Shown piece by piece: positions 7,594 through 18,937 of a DNA stretch of 31,212 nucleotides (position 1 is its first letter; every line of letters starts with the position of its first letter). The stretch spans positions 1 through 31,212 of the forward strand of contig FMBT01000639.1 of assembly GCA_900095095.1 (NCBI GenBank). The letters are read 5' to 3'. Made by a program: the position numbers and the translations under genes. A model generated the notes under the pieces. The model was given only the letters and a program-made list of their open reading frames with translations. It was not told the origin of the DNA and did no database searches. The DNA is from Fragilariopsis cylindrus CCMP1102 (taxonomy: Eukaryota; Bacillariophyta; Bacillariophyceae; Bacillariales; Bacillariaceae).

Positions 7594-10500
7594 ATGAGTG
7601 AATCCTCGTTACCATCTGTCGAGGACGTCGATCTCGCAGACGATTCTCTCCAGGATCTTATAACAGAGGCGGAAACGTTGATGCGGGACTTGCCGCTACC
7701 GGAAAATAATACAACTACAAGTAGTGGCGCCACTGGCAGTGACGATGCTGTTGTGGATGTAAATATTACACCAGCACCAGCACCAGCACCAGCACCAACT
7801 GGCATCGGGACTTCTGTCGATACAGGATCGACAACAAACGATATTGGAGGAAATTTCTCGATTGATGACGAAGATGACGATGACGATGACGACGACAATG
7901 ATGGTATTATCAACGATGACCCTCTCCAAGCTAATATGAGTACCGGTGCGGCGTTAGCGACACCGATACCGGCTGTACAAGAAGGAATACACGATCATCC
8001 GCTTCATCCGCTTTCGGCCGATCGTTTGTCTACTCCCACCATATCTGCGCATAACACACCACCCACTTCTGGCAACAGTGCCAATTCCAATGCCATGCCG
8101 AATATTTTCAACGGTAGTAACGGGATTGGAATGATGAATATGGGAAGAGTATCAGGAGGTGCTGGAGAAGCCGCTGCAGTTGCCGCTGCTACTACTAGCA
8201 TGTTTGCTTCCAATTTCGCATCGATGGCTCAAGGAATGGCACAACGAGGTATGGCTCAAGTTGCGGCAGCCACAGCGCCACCCCAAGCGGTGCACGTGAT
8301 GGGATCGCAACAATCGACGAGGATGATGCAAGGGCAACAACAAGTAACAGGAATGGCTCAACCTTGGTCGAATGGGATGAATAACAATGTGTTCTCTAAT
8401 ACAGATATGGCGACGAATTCGGCGGGGACGGTGGTCGCCAATGCAGGAATGGGCATCGACGAACAACTTGACAAGGATCAAAAAAGTCGTCTTCTTCAAG
8501 AAAATGTTGGGGACTTGTTGGACGGTGAGCGTGTTATCATGTTTCTGACGAATTTACTCCATGTTAGTGACACGTCGGGATTGTCCTATGTCGCTTCCCA
8601 GCAGTCCCAGCATTCATCAGGATCTACAATTATGTGGTGTTGTGTCATGACCTATTATCGCCTCATTCTTTTTTCAACGGCACGTAATGATAGCAAACAT
8701 ATAGAAGCACCCGATGGTTGGGATCAAAACTGTTGGATGACCGCAAACGACCCCAGCATGTCAATCCAGCTCCTCGAAATACCTCTAGCATCTATGGATC
8801 GCGTCGAAAAGACGGTATACCAGGCCGCCGGATCGAGTTTTATGGGTCTCGTTGTCCACGGAAAGGATTGTGGTAGAGTTATTCGATTTACAACCCCTAG
8901 TTACGCCGACACTGGGCGAGCATTCGAATCTCTTAATACGTACGCCTTCCCCGGCCGAAGAAACTTAGGATACCTCTTTGCATTTGAATCGAAACGCCAA
9001 GAAGTTATTTCTAGTATAAAAATGGACGAAGTAACCCTCCCACCTACGCCTAGACGCTTTGATCCTATGACGGAATATCCACGATTGATCCAGAAGACAG
9101 GCATTACGCAATCACCCTGGGCACTTTGGGCTTCTGTCAATTCATCCTACAAACTAAGCCCATCTTATCCATCCGTTTTGGTTGGACCAGCCTCCCTTGA
9201 CGAGACTAAACCAGAAGCCCTAAGTGTTATTCGACAATGTTCTACCTTCCGAAGCGGACAACGACTTCCAAGTATGACGTGTGCGGTACGGGTGGTTCAT
9301 CCATTTGGCGATCGTCTCAACCTAAGGTCGGTTTGCAAGGTAATCGTAGCCCTGCAGATGAACTATACATTCGACACATCATAGAATCCGCGAGAGGAGC
9401 AAATGCTATGAGTGAACCTAATAATATATATCCCCGTAGTGTTTTAGAGCAATTGACTGGTGATTATACTGTTAGTAGCGGCAATGGAAAGAGCGATATC
9501 TGGGTGCCAGAACCAGGATGTGGCTTGAAGATCTTGGACTTGAGACCAAAATCGTCCGCTTTGGCAAACAGAACAGGGGGTGAGTCTTGCATATTGAAAG
9601 GAGGTGCTGAAATATCTTTGAACGGTGTCCGTTTTGATTGTTGTAGTGACTAGCCATATAGTCGAGTTCATTTCTTCGTTTTATCTAACAAAAAAAATAT
9701 GTTCTTGCGGATGCGACTCTTTTATTTCTTCTATGCGGCCTCGTTGTTTTGTTCTTGGTTATTGTTAGGGTATGGATACGAAAATACCTCGAATTATTCC
9801 AACACGACCCTGCAATTTTGTAACATACAGAATATTCATGGTGTCCGCGATAGTTACCAGAAATTATGTAATGTTTGCAGCAGTAAATCTGCCTCAGATG
9901 TACAATGGAATTCCTTGATAGAAGATACCAGATGGCTTTCTCATATTCGGACTATTCTCGCTGCATCTTGGGAGACTGCGTATTGGGTTCACGTGTGGAG
10001 AATCCCTGTTCTGGTTCATTGTAGCCATGGATGGGATCGGACATCACAAGCAGCATGTCTGGCCCAGCTATTTCTCGATCCTTATTATCGCACTCAGCAC
10101 GGCTTCGGTGTTTTGGTTGAAAAGGATTTCATGAGCTTTGGACATCCATTCCACCTTAGGTGTGCACACGGCGAGGGTAGAAGTGATGTCAAGAACAATT
10201 CAAAGTCGTCGTCGATTGACGAAGGTCAGATTTCCCCAATATTCTTACAATTTTTGGACTGTGTTTACCAATTGGTCCAACTTTATCCAAATGCTTTTGA
10301 ATTCAACACACAATATTTGCTTATCTTGTCATTTCATGTATACAGCTGTCGCTTTGGAAATATGCTATGCGACACGGAGCGAGAACGTGAAATCATGGCT
10401 AGTATTCGACAACGAACCTACTCAATTTGGGATTACCTCGAAAGCAAATCCGAGTGCCTGAACCAAAGTTACTTGAAGAGCGAGGGCGTCATGCTGATGC

Positions 10501-10619
10501 CCTTACCTACGGTACTCCGGAATGTAAAACTCTGGAAGGAAAGGCATTTGAAATTCACCCCCAAACCTAGCACGATGATTGGACCTTCCCTTCCGTCAAA
10601 TGTAAATGGCAGTAATTGA
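7594..10619 (+). CDS. Myotubularin-family phosphoinositide 3-phosphatase, one intron, one frame break
   Basis: Myotubularins remove the 3-phosphate of PI3P and PI(3,5)P2 on endosomal membranes. The ATG at 7594 opens a low-complexity N-terminus with an Ala-Pro repeat (about residues 59-68) and an Asp run (about residues 93-105). A PH-GRAM-like domain lies at about 8480-9000 and the phosphatase at about 9060-10450. The P-loop at 10017-10040 reads HCSHGWDR: the catalytic Cys, the Arg and the second Asp are present, but the first Asp of the canonical CSDGWDR is His (CAT, 10026-10028). An intron at 9580-9768 (GTGAGT...TTAG) restores a Gly-rich GGGYGYE junction. At about 9280-9290 the frame shifts by -1 between SMTC and GSSIWRSSQPKVG, where a Trp is expected; one missing G would repair it. 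Product about 945 residues. Confidence 0.85.
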
Positions 10620-10931
10620 ACTAGCACAACTGGTGATGCGTGCAACTGATGTAGCTGTTAAGGTCAATCACTATTAACCAAACATTTTACTGTACTTATT
10701 GAATTAGTCATCTACATATATGTCTTTTATTTTACCTGTAGCATATTTTATGAGTATTTAGCTGGTTCAAAATCTACTGTATGCTCACAACAAATATAAA
10801 GTTTTTAAATATCGTAAATAATTGTATTATATATATTCAAAATAGAGATTTGTTACATTTCATTTCATTTTAAACATTGCATTCCTTTGTTGCCGTATCC
10901 TCACCACCATCACATAGCGTTTCTTGTAGAA
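10620..10931. other. Convergent 3' region
   Basis: About 310 AT-rich bases between the 3' ends of the myotubularin gene (+) and the propeller-protein gene (-). It should hold both 3'UTRs and poly(A) sites; no gene is seen. Confidence 0.5.
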
Positions 10932-12911
10932 TCAAACACACAATACTACAACGATTAGTGCTACTACGAGAGCTGCTGTGCTTGTCTCAGCAATTTTGCT
11001 GGTGGCGCTTTCATTGAGCTCATCTAGAGCTGTTGGCGGACTTGTAGACGCTGTATCTTTGTCGGTAGCCAAAGGGACTATAGTACGAGCTGGGAATCCA
11101 AGTGTTGTTGCTTGTACAATTGTTGGTGCTGTAGTCGGATTGACTATGGGACTGGCCGTTGGGCCTTCCGTTCGATTAGCAGACGGACTAGCACTGGGAC
11201 TTGCAGATGGAGCTGGACTCTTTGTTGGGTTATCTGACGGAGCATGACTTGGGAAGAATTTTCCAGATGGCAATTTTGATGGGCTACCACTTGGTGCTGA
11301 ACTGGGTGACGATGAATGCTTGCCACTTGGTGATTCAGACGGACTGATGGTTGGAACTTCAGTGGGAGACGAAGATGGAACTATTGACGGAGAATCTGTG
11401 ATGGATAATTTCTTTTCTGAACAAGCTTGAAATTCTCCACGAACAAAAACCGATTGTTCTGAGCATAGATTTTTATCTCTAATCAAGTCATCACCATTTC
11501 GACATGTCTGTCGATCCAACAAAGTTTCGAAGACGGAAACTTCTTGTGCCATACCGGTCACGTCATCAGTATTCGGTGCTTCTAAATCAGGGATGCCGCA
11601 GAAGCTAGAAGAATCCAATGAAGCTTGTACCGTTCCGTCAGACATTGCAGTTACTACCATGGATCCTTGATCATTCAATGCAAAGAATTGATTCATCGCA
11701 CCATTAGAATCGATTTTCCCAGAAAAGATAACGTTGTTAACAATTTGACCCCATGCATCAGACGATTGTCGTTCGTAGACTGCTATATATCGTCCTTCAA
11801 CAGTTGATATCGCAATGGCAACCCGTTCAGCGTTACGTGAGATCATGACAGTACTACCAAATTGAATACCGTTGTTGGGTCCTGCCATTGGATCTCCGAC
11901 CAAGATCCATCGCCGAGGAGCGCGGAAAGATGAAGCTGGTTTTCGCCAATGATATAGGCGTACGAGACCAGAGCCTATGCTTTTTTCATTTTTCCATCCG
12001 GGAGACCCAACCAAAAGAAAGGGTTGCCCATTAACATCTCCACTTATATCTAGAGTAGATCCAAAGGCTTCCCCAATTTTTCTTCCTGTCATATCATCTC
12101 CCATTTGCTCCCAACCTGTCGACGTTGTGTCTGATGCCGTGTAAATAAGAACAAGACCTTGATTCTTATTAAATCCTGGACAGCCAATTGCGACTCGAAA
12201 GGAATATGGAGAATATTGAGATGGAGCTTCCGCGATACTCACTGCTGAACCAAACATATCGCCAGTATTTCTTCCTATAAGAGAAGGAAGAAATGTGTTC
12301 CATGCGTTACTTGAGCTATCAGATGACGACAAGTCACGTACAAAAAACTGAACTTTCCCTCGATTTGACAAATAAGTTTCGCATGACATAGAAAGGTACA
12401 ATCTCGTCGAAGTTTGAGCGAGTTTTATATGTTCCCCATCAGCAATACACCACAATGTACCAATGTTTTTAATCGTTGTGGTTGCTGTTGCTGCTGCTAC
12501 CATGGAAGTGACATTACCGTTGTTGCCAGATGACGATGATTCGGTGGTTTCGTTGGACTGCATGATTTCCCAGACTTGTACTTGCTTGGCATTCGATTCG
12601 TGACGACTTGCTAAGAACTGACCGTCAGGTGAAAGGGAGAAATGTTTCCCACTAACGCCATTGAGATTGACAGCAAGTTTCCAGGACATATGATATTCAT
12701 CGTCAAGGTCGTAGATAGCGATTGAATTATCTGATGTCGCCACGGCCATCCGCCGACCGTTGTCCCCAAGCTCAACTCTCTGCGAAGTGGAAGAAATAGA
12801 CGCAAGAGAATCCTCACGCAAAGGATTAGCAGGAGCCCACGACCCATTGGCCACATATGAGATGCAGAGGATGAAAAGAAGGACATATTGCGCTGTGTTT
12901 GCTGTCATCAT
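10932..12911 (-). CDS. Secreted beta-propeller-like protein with PS repeats and GPI-type tail
   Basis: An intact single-exon ORF. An upstream ATG at 12959 would add 16 residues, but the ATG at 12911 places a clean signal peptide at the N-terminus (TAQYVLLFILCISYVANGS), so I prefer it. The next 450 or so residues carry WD/FG-GAP-like blades, for example DNSIAIYDL, SPDGQFLASR, and repeated 'GS.LDISGD..' and 'VGSPGW' units, suggesting a beta-propeller. Cysteines cluster just before a region of about 110 residues rich in SPS/PSxxPS repeats, a composition typical of diatom cell-surface proteins. The C-terminus ends in a hydrophobic run (ALVVALIVVVLCV) with no charged tail, as in GPI-anchor signals. 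Likely an extracellular or wall-associated protein. The partner or ligand is unknown. Confidence 0.75.
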   Translation of the reverse strand: MMTANTAQYVLLFILCISYVANGSWAPANPLREDSLASISSTSQRVELGDNGRRMAVATSDNSIAIYDLDDEYHMSWKLAVNLNGVSGKHFSLSPDGQFLASRHESNAKQVQVWEIMQSNETTESSSSGNNGNVTSMVAAATATTTIKNIGTLWCIADGEHIKLAQTSTRLYLSMSCETYLSNRGKVQFFVRDLSSSDSSSNAWNTFLPSLIGRNTGDMFGSAVSIAEAPSQYSPYSFRVAIGCPGFNKNQGLVLIYTASDTTSTGWEQMGDDMTGRKIGEAFGSTLDISGDVNGQPFLLVGSPGWKNEKSIGSGLVRLYHWRKPASSFRAPRRWILVGDPMAGPNNGIQFGSTVMISRNAERVAIAISTVEGRYIAVYERQSSDAWGQIVNNVIFSGKIDSNGAMNQFFALNDQGSMVVTAMSDGTVQASLDSSSFCGIPDLEAPNTDDVTGMAQEVSVFETLLDRQTCRNGDDLIRDKNLCSEQSVFVRGEFQACSEKKLSITDSPSIVPSSSPTEVPTISPSESPSGKHSSSPSSAPSGSPSKLPSGKFFPSHAPSDNPTKSPAPSASPSASPSANRTEGPTASPIVNPTTAPTIVQATTLGFPARTIVPLATDKDTASTSPPTALDELNESATSKIAETSTAALVVALIVVVLCV

Positions 12912-12959
12912 GTTGATTCTGTCGATAAATTTCGGGATGAGCTTTGGTAAAAAAGACAA

Positions 12960-15056
12960 TATGCAAGTGTTCTATTTGACTGTTTAATCTTTCCTATTTT
13001 ATGAGAATGAGAGGACCGTAACTTTTGAAAGAATGTGGTTGATTTTAGAGGGTAGGTGTCGGAGGCAGCTTGGAGGAGGAAGTCTCGTAGGCATTCTCGT
13101 AGGCAATCTCAAACCCAGGCTCAAGAAACGGACACGAGAAACGTCGAAATCACGCTGCAAAAATCCAAAAAAACGATTCATTGTCACGTTGTAAAGTACT
13201 TGATTACAAAACCCACGCCTCATAATACAGCACGTTTTCCGTTTCATCATTTATATGACTTCATATTGTCTGTTTCTCATCTTGAATCGGAAATACTATT
13301 CTTTCTTTGATATTTTTAAAGGGGTGTGCTATGATCATCACGAATACAACACGGTTTATGCATGATTGTCAATTATTGTTGGAAGTTACTTTTTTCCGTT
13401 TCAAGTTCGAAGTCGAATGTTGTTGTTGTTCTTTGTTCGTCATTTTTGTTAAAACAAAAACAAAAAATTAAATTCACGACTAGGCACTTTTGTTCATACG
13501 TGGATAAAAATTATGAAAAAGTTAAATACTAATTTTTCTGGCTGCTGGGAAACATAATTGGCTGGTGGAACATTACAAGAGGTGCATAAGAGAGAAGTAA
13601 TACAAATCGAATAGTAGAGTAAGGGCTAAATGAATAATACAATAGTTCTATTATTACTATATTGACCAGGTAGGCATAGGGTGGTGGTTGGTTTTACTAA
13701 AAGAGCGTAAGAAGGGGATCCATTAACAATGGGTATGTTTGATATGTTTTTCAAAAAAATAAAAATCATGTGAGTGTTATAGAATCAACTCCCACTAAAT
13801 GAATAGTAGCCGCATCTCCATGCCGCTGGGTGTACCACCATCTTCATCCTGTTAAAGTTATGTGTGCTAAAGTTATCTCATCGCTCTCTAAGTACAATGA
13901 TGTATTATCAAGAAATTTATAGTGTATATGGTACCTTGTAGCTGCTGAAAACAACAACAATAGACTGATACTGTTGATCCTGGTAATCTGAGAGGAAAGA
14001 CAACTATAGAAGGGTTTATTCTAGATAGGTGTGTACTGTATTGTAGTTATTATTTTGGTAGGTAGTACCAACTGCCTCAGCAGTAAACAACATTCTGAGT
14101 AGTACCCATTAATAGTATATGATAATATCTAGATAGCAATATATAGTAGTAATAGGACTAGTAATATTGACATAACAACTAACATGCTACCTCATCATCC
14201 CATGATCCTTGTCAGATTTCATTGTTGTGGTAATCTTAACGCAATGAAGACAAACAACACATATTTATTTTTTATGGAAAGCTTCATTTATGCTCATCAT
14301 GGGAGTCTGTAACAGCTTTTCTGGTCTGCATATCTAGACAATAGCTTATATAGTATGGTATAGAGTGTGCTCGTTGTTATAAATCAAAACATCCGTAGCA
14401 GGTAGCAGGGGTTTTACTTGAATAGTTTCATCTATTACTATATGAGCAATTTCCAATTTTGTGATTTTTAAGGTATATTTCACTCACTTATCTTTGTCAA
14501 TAGTATATTATTTCAACCCATAACAGATAAATATACCGCTTCATTCTTATTAAAGTCTCAGCGTAATAGTTTGTTGTTAGGTTAGCACTAAATTTTTTCC
14601 TCAACGACACTAAAGGAAAAATTGCTAGTGTTGTTTCTACAGTATACTAAAATTGTTAAACTAAATTTATTATTTCTGACATAAATACAGAAGAGGAGAA
14701 AACACCAGAAATGATACCATCAGAAGAGGAAAATAAGCTACAATAGGATAATACCAAAGTTTTACTCGAATCAGCAGATGGAACGAGTCCTCCAATAATC
14801 CTGATCCATGCAAGAAATGGATACTTTATTTTTTGTTTAAGGATCTTGTTTTTCAGTAGGTGCGAAAATACGACGATGATAGTTGATAGTGCAATACAGT
14901 AATTTTTTACTTCGGATTCCGCTAACTATTTCGTATAGAACGATCATTCAATCGTTGACATTGATTTATTTCTCTTTCTTTCTCTCTCTCTTCATATATA
15001 AATTCTTTTTTCGTGTTTATTTTGGCTTCTTTTGTATTATATAATCAGTCTCCATA
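12960..15056. other. 2.1-kb intergenic region without a recognisable gene
   Basis: AT-rich, stop-dense in all frames, with only short chance ORFs. A pyrimidine-rich CT tract lies near 14968-14992. No tRNA-like, snRNA-like or transposon sequence was recognised. The left end should contain the promoter of the propeller-protein gene and the right end the 3'UTR of the bL20 gene, both of which lie on the minus strand. Confidence 0.5.
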
Positions 15057-15886
15057 TTATAACTTACTTTTATTACTCGTATGTTCCACTATTTGAACGA
15101 CCGATCGAAATGCAAATGGTTCATTGGCTGCCAGCTCCGCCAATATCTAAGAGAGAACAAATATGACGATACCAATTGGAAGGAATAAAATTAGTTTGAA
15201 ACACGTAAGAGTAGAGTGCATATACCCCATCTATCCGTATCCAAACAAACAGAACAATACGAATGAAAAACAAATTCCAGGTTAGAGACTTACCTTCTTA
15301 TCAAGTTTCATGCCAGATTGCTTGTAGCTGCCCATAAATTGAGAATATCGCCAGGAATACTGTCGAACACCTGCCTGAATTTTTTGAATCCAAAATTTCG
15401 ACCATTCACGTCGTTTAACTCGTCTATCCCGATAACCGTACTGCCACGATTTCTGCAGGCGACGAATTGCGACACGGAAACAGTTTTTTGATCGCCCTCG
15501 AAAGCCCTTTGTGTGCTTCAGCAAGTTTTTGTGCTGAGAAAATAAAATAATAATAAAATGAAAAAAGAAAAGGCCGAGAAACACCAATTGAAATAGAAAG
15601 GAAGAAAATAACAGAATTAGGACATTTTTCTCGATTAAGTTATCATCGTCTTCAACCAAAAAAAGAAGGACGACGAAAGCACTAGTCTTTTCTCTCTCTC
15701 TCTCTTTACTAGGTAAAACATCCATCTCACCTTCTTCGTGGCAAAAGATCTTGTTATCGTCGTTGAAGAACCCGGCAATTGGAGACACGATATCTGTATT
15801 TTTTGTCTACAGTTGTTATAGCAAGAGGGAAGGGAATACTTGGCGAACAACCCACCACCACACCGAGAAAGTAGCTTAAAGGACAT
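15057..15886 (-). CDS. Mitochondrial large-subunit ribosomal protein bL20
   Basis: Three phase-0 exons: 15886-15731, 15533-15294 and 15146-15057, joined by introns 15534-15730 (GTGAGA...CTCAG) and 15147-15293 (GTAAGT...CTTAG). The 161-residue product is continuous with the bL20 family. Exon 2 has the rRNA-binding core (KGFRGRSKNCFR, YRDRRVKRREW, WIQKIQAGVRQ, LDKK). Exon 3 supplies the usual C-terminal helix (ILAELAANEPFAFRSVV). Exon 1 is an Arg/Ser-rich, acid-poor presequence ending in RSFA, a typical matrix-processing context. There is no ASAFAP-type plastid signal, and algal plastids usually encode their own rpl20, so a mitochondrial destination is inferred. bL20 binds 23S-type rRNA early in large-subunit assembly. 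Start chosen as the first ATG of the exon 1 frame. Confidence 0.9.
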
Positions 15887-16362
15887 GATGAAGGCGAATG
15901 GTAATTCTTGAAGAATAGTTAAACTCGACTTGTCTTCTTTGTACAAGTCAAGTAAGTATGATACATTTAACGTACACGCGTATTTTGATTGATGAAATTA
16001 AATTGTTGTTTTAAAGTTGCTTTTAACAGTTAGTTGAAAGTTGTGTGCGATTTTTTCTTCGTTTTGAAGGGCACGAAGACACGTAAATTTGAGGGTGCCC
16101 CCAAAAGTCGTATTTCCTCCAAATCTCGTTGACTCGACTCGTGATTGACAGTCGTGGCAAGATTCAATTGTACACGACTGGAAAATACGTTAACGTGCTT
16201 GTCCATTTCGCCGCGTGGTGTTTTGATTTCTCGAATCGAAGAATGTGCATGAAATTCAAAAACGGTCATCAGTATCAGCCTTATGATTATATTGTTATTC
16301 TCACATAATCTAATTTAATACAGTAAAAGTAAATTCAAACAAATAAATTTTAAAACGCAACC
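15887..16362. promoter_or_regulatory. Shared divergent promoter region between bL20 and PDI genes
   Basis: The 476 bases between two start codons pointing away from each other must contain both promoters and 5'UTRs. The 100 bases before the PDI ATG are AT-rich. No specific motif could be assigned. Confidence 0.5.
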
Positions 16363-17213
16363 ATGAAATTTTCACTAGCTTCTATTGTTCTTATGGGCGT
16401 GTCCGCCTCCGCTGTCGATCTTACTGCCGACGTAAGTATTTCCATTCCATGTACTTGTCCGGTGTACTGTATCTAGATGATTTCAATCAAGGATCATCAA
16501 AAAAGAAATGATCCGTCGAAACAATTCGACCATTAATTATAAATGACCGCTGTCCTTACCTCATTTCTTGCCTTCTTTTTAATTTTCTTTATATACAAAT
16601 AATAAATGTTAATCCAAAATAGAACTTCGATGAAATGACTGCCGGAAAGGTTGTCTTCTTGAAGATGTTTGCCCCATGGTGTGGACACTGTAAGAAAATG
16701 AAACCCGATTGGGACAAGTTAATGGATGATTTCAAAGACTCAGAAACACAATTGATTGCTGATGTCGACTGTACCGCTGAAGGCAAACCTGTCTGCGATA
16801 GCAACGGTGTCAAGGGTTTCCCCACCCTTAAGTTCGGTGACCCAACCGACTTACAAGACTACCAAGGTGCTCGTACTTACGAGGCCCTTAAAAAGTTCAT
16901 TGAAGAAGACCTCAAACCTAGTTGCTCCCCCGCCAACCTTGACTTGTGCGACGATGACAAGAAGAAGGAGATCGAAGCTCTTTTTGCCCTCGATGATGCC
17001 ACCCTTGACGAAAATATCGCTACCGAAATGAAGAAACTCGATGATGCTGAAAGTGAATTCAAGGCTGCAGTCGAAAAACTTCAAGAAACTTACCAAAAGC
17101 TTATGACCGATAAGGAAGCAACCGAAGACTCTGTTAAGGAATCCGGTCTCGGTCTTATGAAGTCTGTTAAGGCTGCCAAGGCCAAGGCTGCCGTAGGTAG
17201 TGATGAGCTTTGA
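16363..17213 (+). CDS. ER protein disulfide isomerase-like protein, single thioredoxin domain
   Basis: Two exons, 16363-16431 and 16623-17213, around a 191-bp phase-0 intron (GTAAGT...AATAG), give 219 residues. Exon 1 encodes a signal peptide (MKFSLASIVLMGVSASA). Exon 2 opens with a thioredoxin fold carrying the active site WCGHC (CGHC at 16680-16691) and the cis-Pro region GFPTLKF. The last 90 residues are helical and charged, predicted to be coiled or ERp29-like rather than a second thioredoxin domain. The C-terminus is SDEL, a KDEL-type ER-retrieval variant. The protein would form or rearrange disulfides in secretory proteins. Classical PDI has two catalytic domains and about 500 residues, so this is a short PDI-like form. 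No frame breaks. Confidence 0.9.
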
Positions 17214-18583
17214 GGAGCTCATAATGTACGGCAAGTTGGGTGGTCTGATGGTGTTAGTTTTCGATCTTTCATCTCTATTTCATTTTTAATTGGAGTTATG
17301 TTGGTTAGTCGTGCTTATACACGCATCTGACAAATTGCTGATATTTGCAGTAGTAAAGTTAACGCGGAGAAAAATTGTTCTATCTTAAGGATCGTAATGA
17401 ATGAAGTTATGGAAACGTGCAGGAGCAGGGAAATAGGTTTAAACAAAAAAATTAACACTATTCGATTCCTCTGGTTTTCTTATGACGGACATGTTACAAT
17501 GTACCATAAAGTTTGTGTAAAGATAAAAAAACAGTTTTTCAGCAGCATGTTCTTTCTTTTTAGTGAAGTGTAATGTAGTGTAGTTTTGATAGCCGACAGG
17601 CCCAATAGTTTAAACAGTGTATGACCATATGATATTCCTTTCTTTTCTCTCTAACACTTGGGAACAACAAGTGGTAGATAATTATTGGACCAATTCCTTG
17701 GTTTAACTTAAAGCTATTGTGTATTTGGGATTCGGGAGTCAGTGGTTCGGTTGGATATGCAGGCAGTATCAGCTGCTCATGCTCATTGATTTACTATCCT
17801 GGCTCTTCGTAATAATAATTTCATCTATTGATTGTGCTCAACACCGTTTATCGATGGAAAAATTGCTGCTATTGTTGAGATTTTAATTGCTATGGGTGTG
17901 AATAATAATAATATATGTAGAATACATTGAAGTAGCAATAAGAGCAACAAATGATGACATGATGAGCTCAAATTCTTGTAATCACGTAGTTTTTGTAATA
18001 CAGTGATCCTCATTCATTGCTAGTCTGAGCTGCAATTTTGTATCGTCATTACTTTCTAATGTCAATAATACTAAACTACTAATACTACTGGACAACGCAC
18101 ATCCGTAGAATGACCTTCCATAGAGTCAGCTAAATAAGGGAGGTAACAATGCACTCATTCTCTTTTTACTATCCAGTTATTGTAGTTTATAGTATGTCCC
18201 TCTGTCCCTTAACTTTTTGCTCTTTCAGAATGCGTATTTTGACACAGAAATACCTCTAAGTGCTCTGTTTATATCAGTAAAGAAGGAAACTTGTAACATA
18301 CCAAGAACAAGAACAGTCACACAAAACTATCTAATGAAATCACAAAGAAAAAAGATAACAAAATAATTCCCTCTGTGCGGTCACATCAAACCACAACAAA
18401 TAAAAATAAGAATACAAATGTGACAATATAATATTATATAGTGAATAATATTGGAATAAAGCAGCATCTCTATGTCTTCATTTGTCGCAATTAGGATGGA
18501 TAACAGGTGTGTACTTGTATTCTGATTGCTGGTTCCGCATATATTCATACGATAAATTTTATAGAATGCGACTCCGAGGTGCT
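17214..18583. other. 1.4-kb intergenic region, no gene seen
   Basis: AT-rich DNA downstream of the PDI gene. The only minus-strand ORF near 17825-18013 is short and Leu-rich from repeated CAA/AAT-type triplets on the other strand, and is judged chance. Nothing in it supplies the missing catalytic half of the SPPL2-like gene to the right. Confidence 0.5.
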
Positions 18584-18650
18584 GTCTTCAGTTGCCGTCG
18601 CTCCAGCTGCTCCATTTGCCGCTGATCTAGGTGCTACTGACATTGCTTAA
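18584..18650 (+). other. Short coding-like exon tail of unknown origin
   Basis: After an acceptor-like TTTTATAG ending near 18564, a short open stretch reads SEVLSSVAVAPAAPFAADLG and reaches TAA at 18648-18650. Its G+C content is clearly higher than the surrounding AT-rich DNA. It could be the last exon of a + strand gene or a gene remnant, but no upstream exon was found. Confidence 0.25.
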
Positions 18651-18937
18651 ATCGAAACAAAATGACTTTTCACTTTTTCTGTGATGGGACATACCCCTCC
18701 AGCACCTTTCATACCTTGTGGTATATTTTTGTCCTCCATAATTGGTTAAATCCCATCCAAGTTTTGTTTTCGTTCTTTCCATCTAACCTGTAGTTATGAT
18801 ACAACCCAAGAGAAGTATTAGAATATGGTATTTTTTGTATGTCCCAACTTTTTAATGGTTGATATATAGCAGCTGGTATTGAAATAGCAAATTGATCGTC
18901 CGGGAAACGACATAAAAAACAATCACCATATAATGCA

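Noticed and set aside
13960-13990. Resemblance of 'gttgatcctggtaat' to the start of 18S rRNA
   Set aside because: The match is short and imperfect and the following bases are not rRNA.
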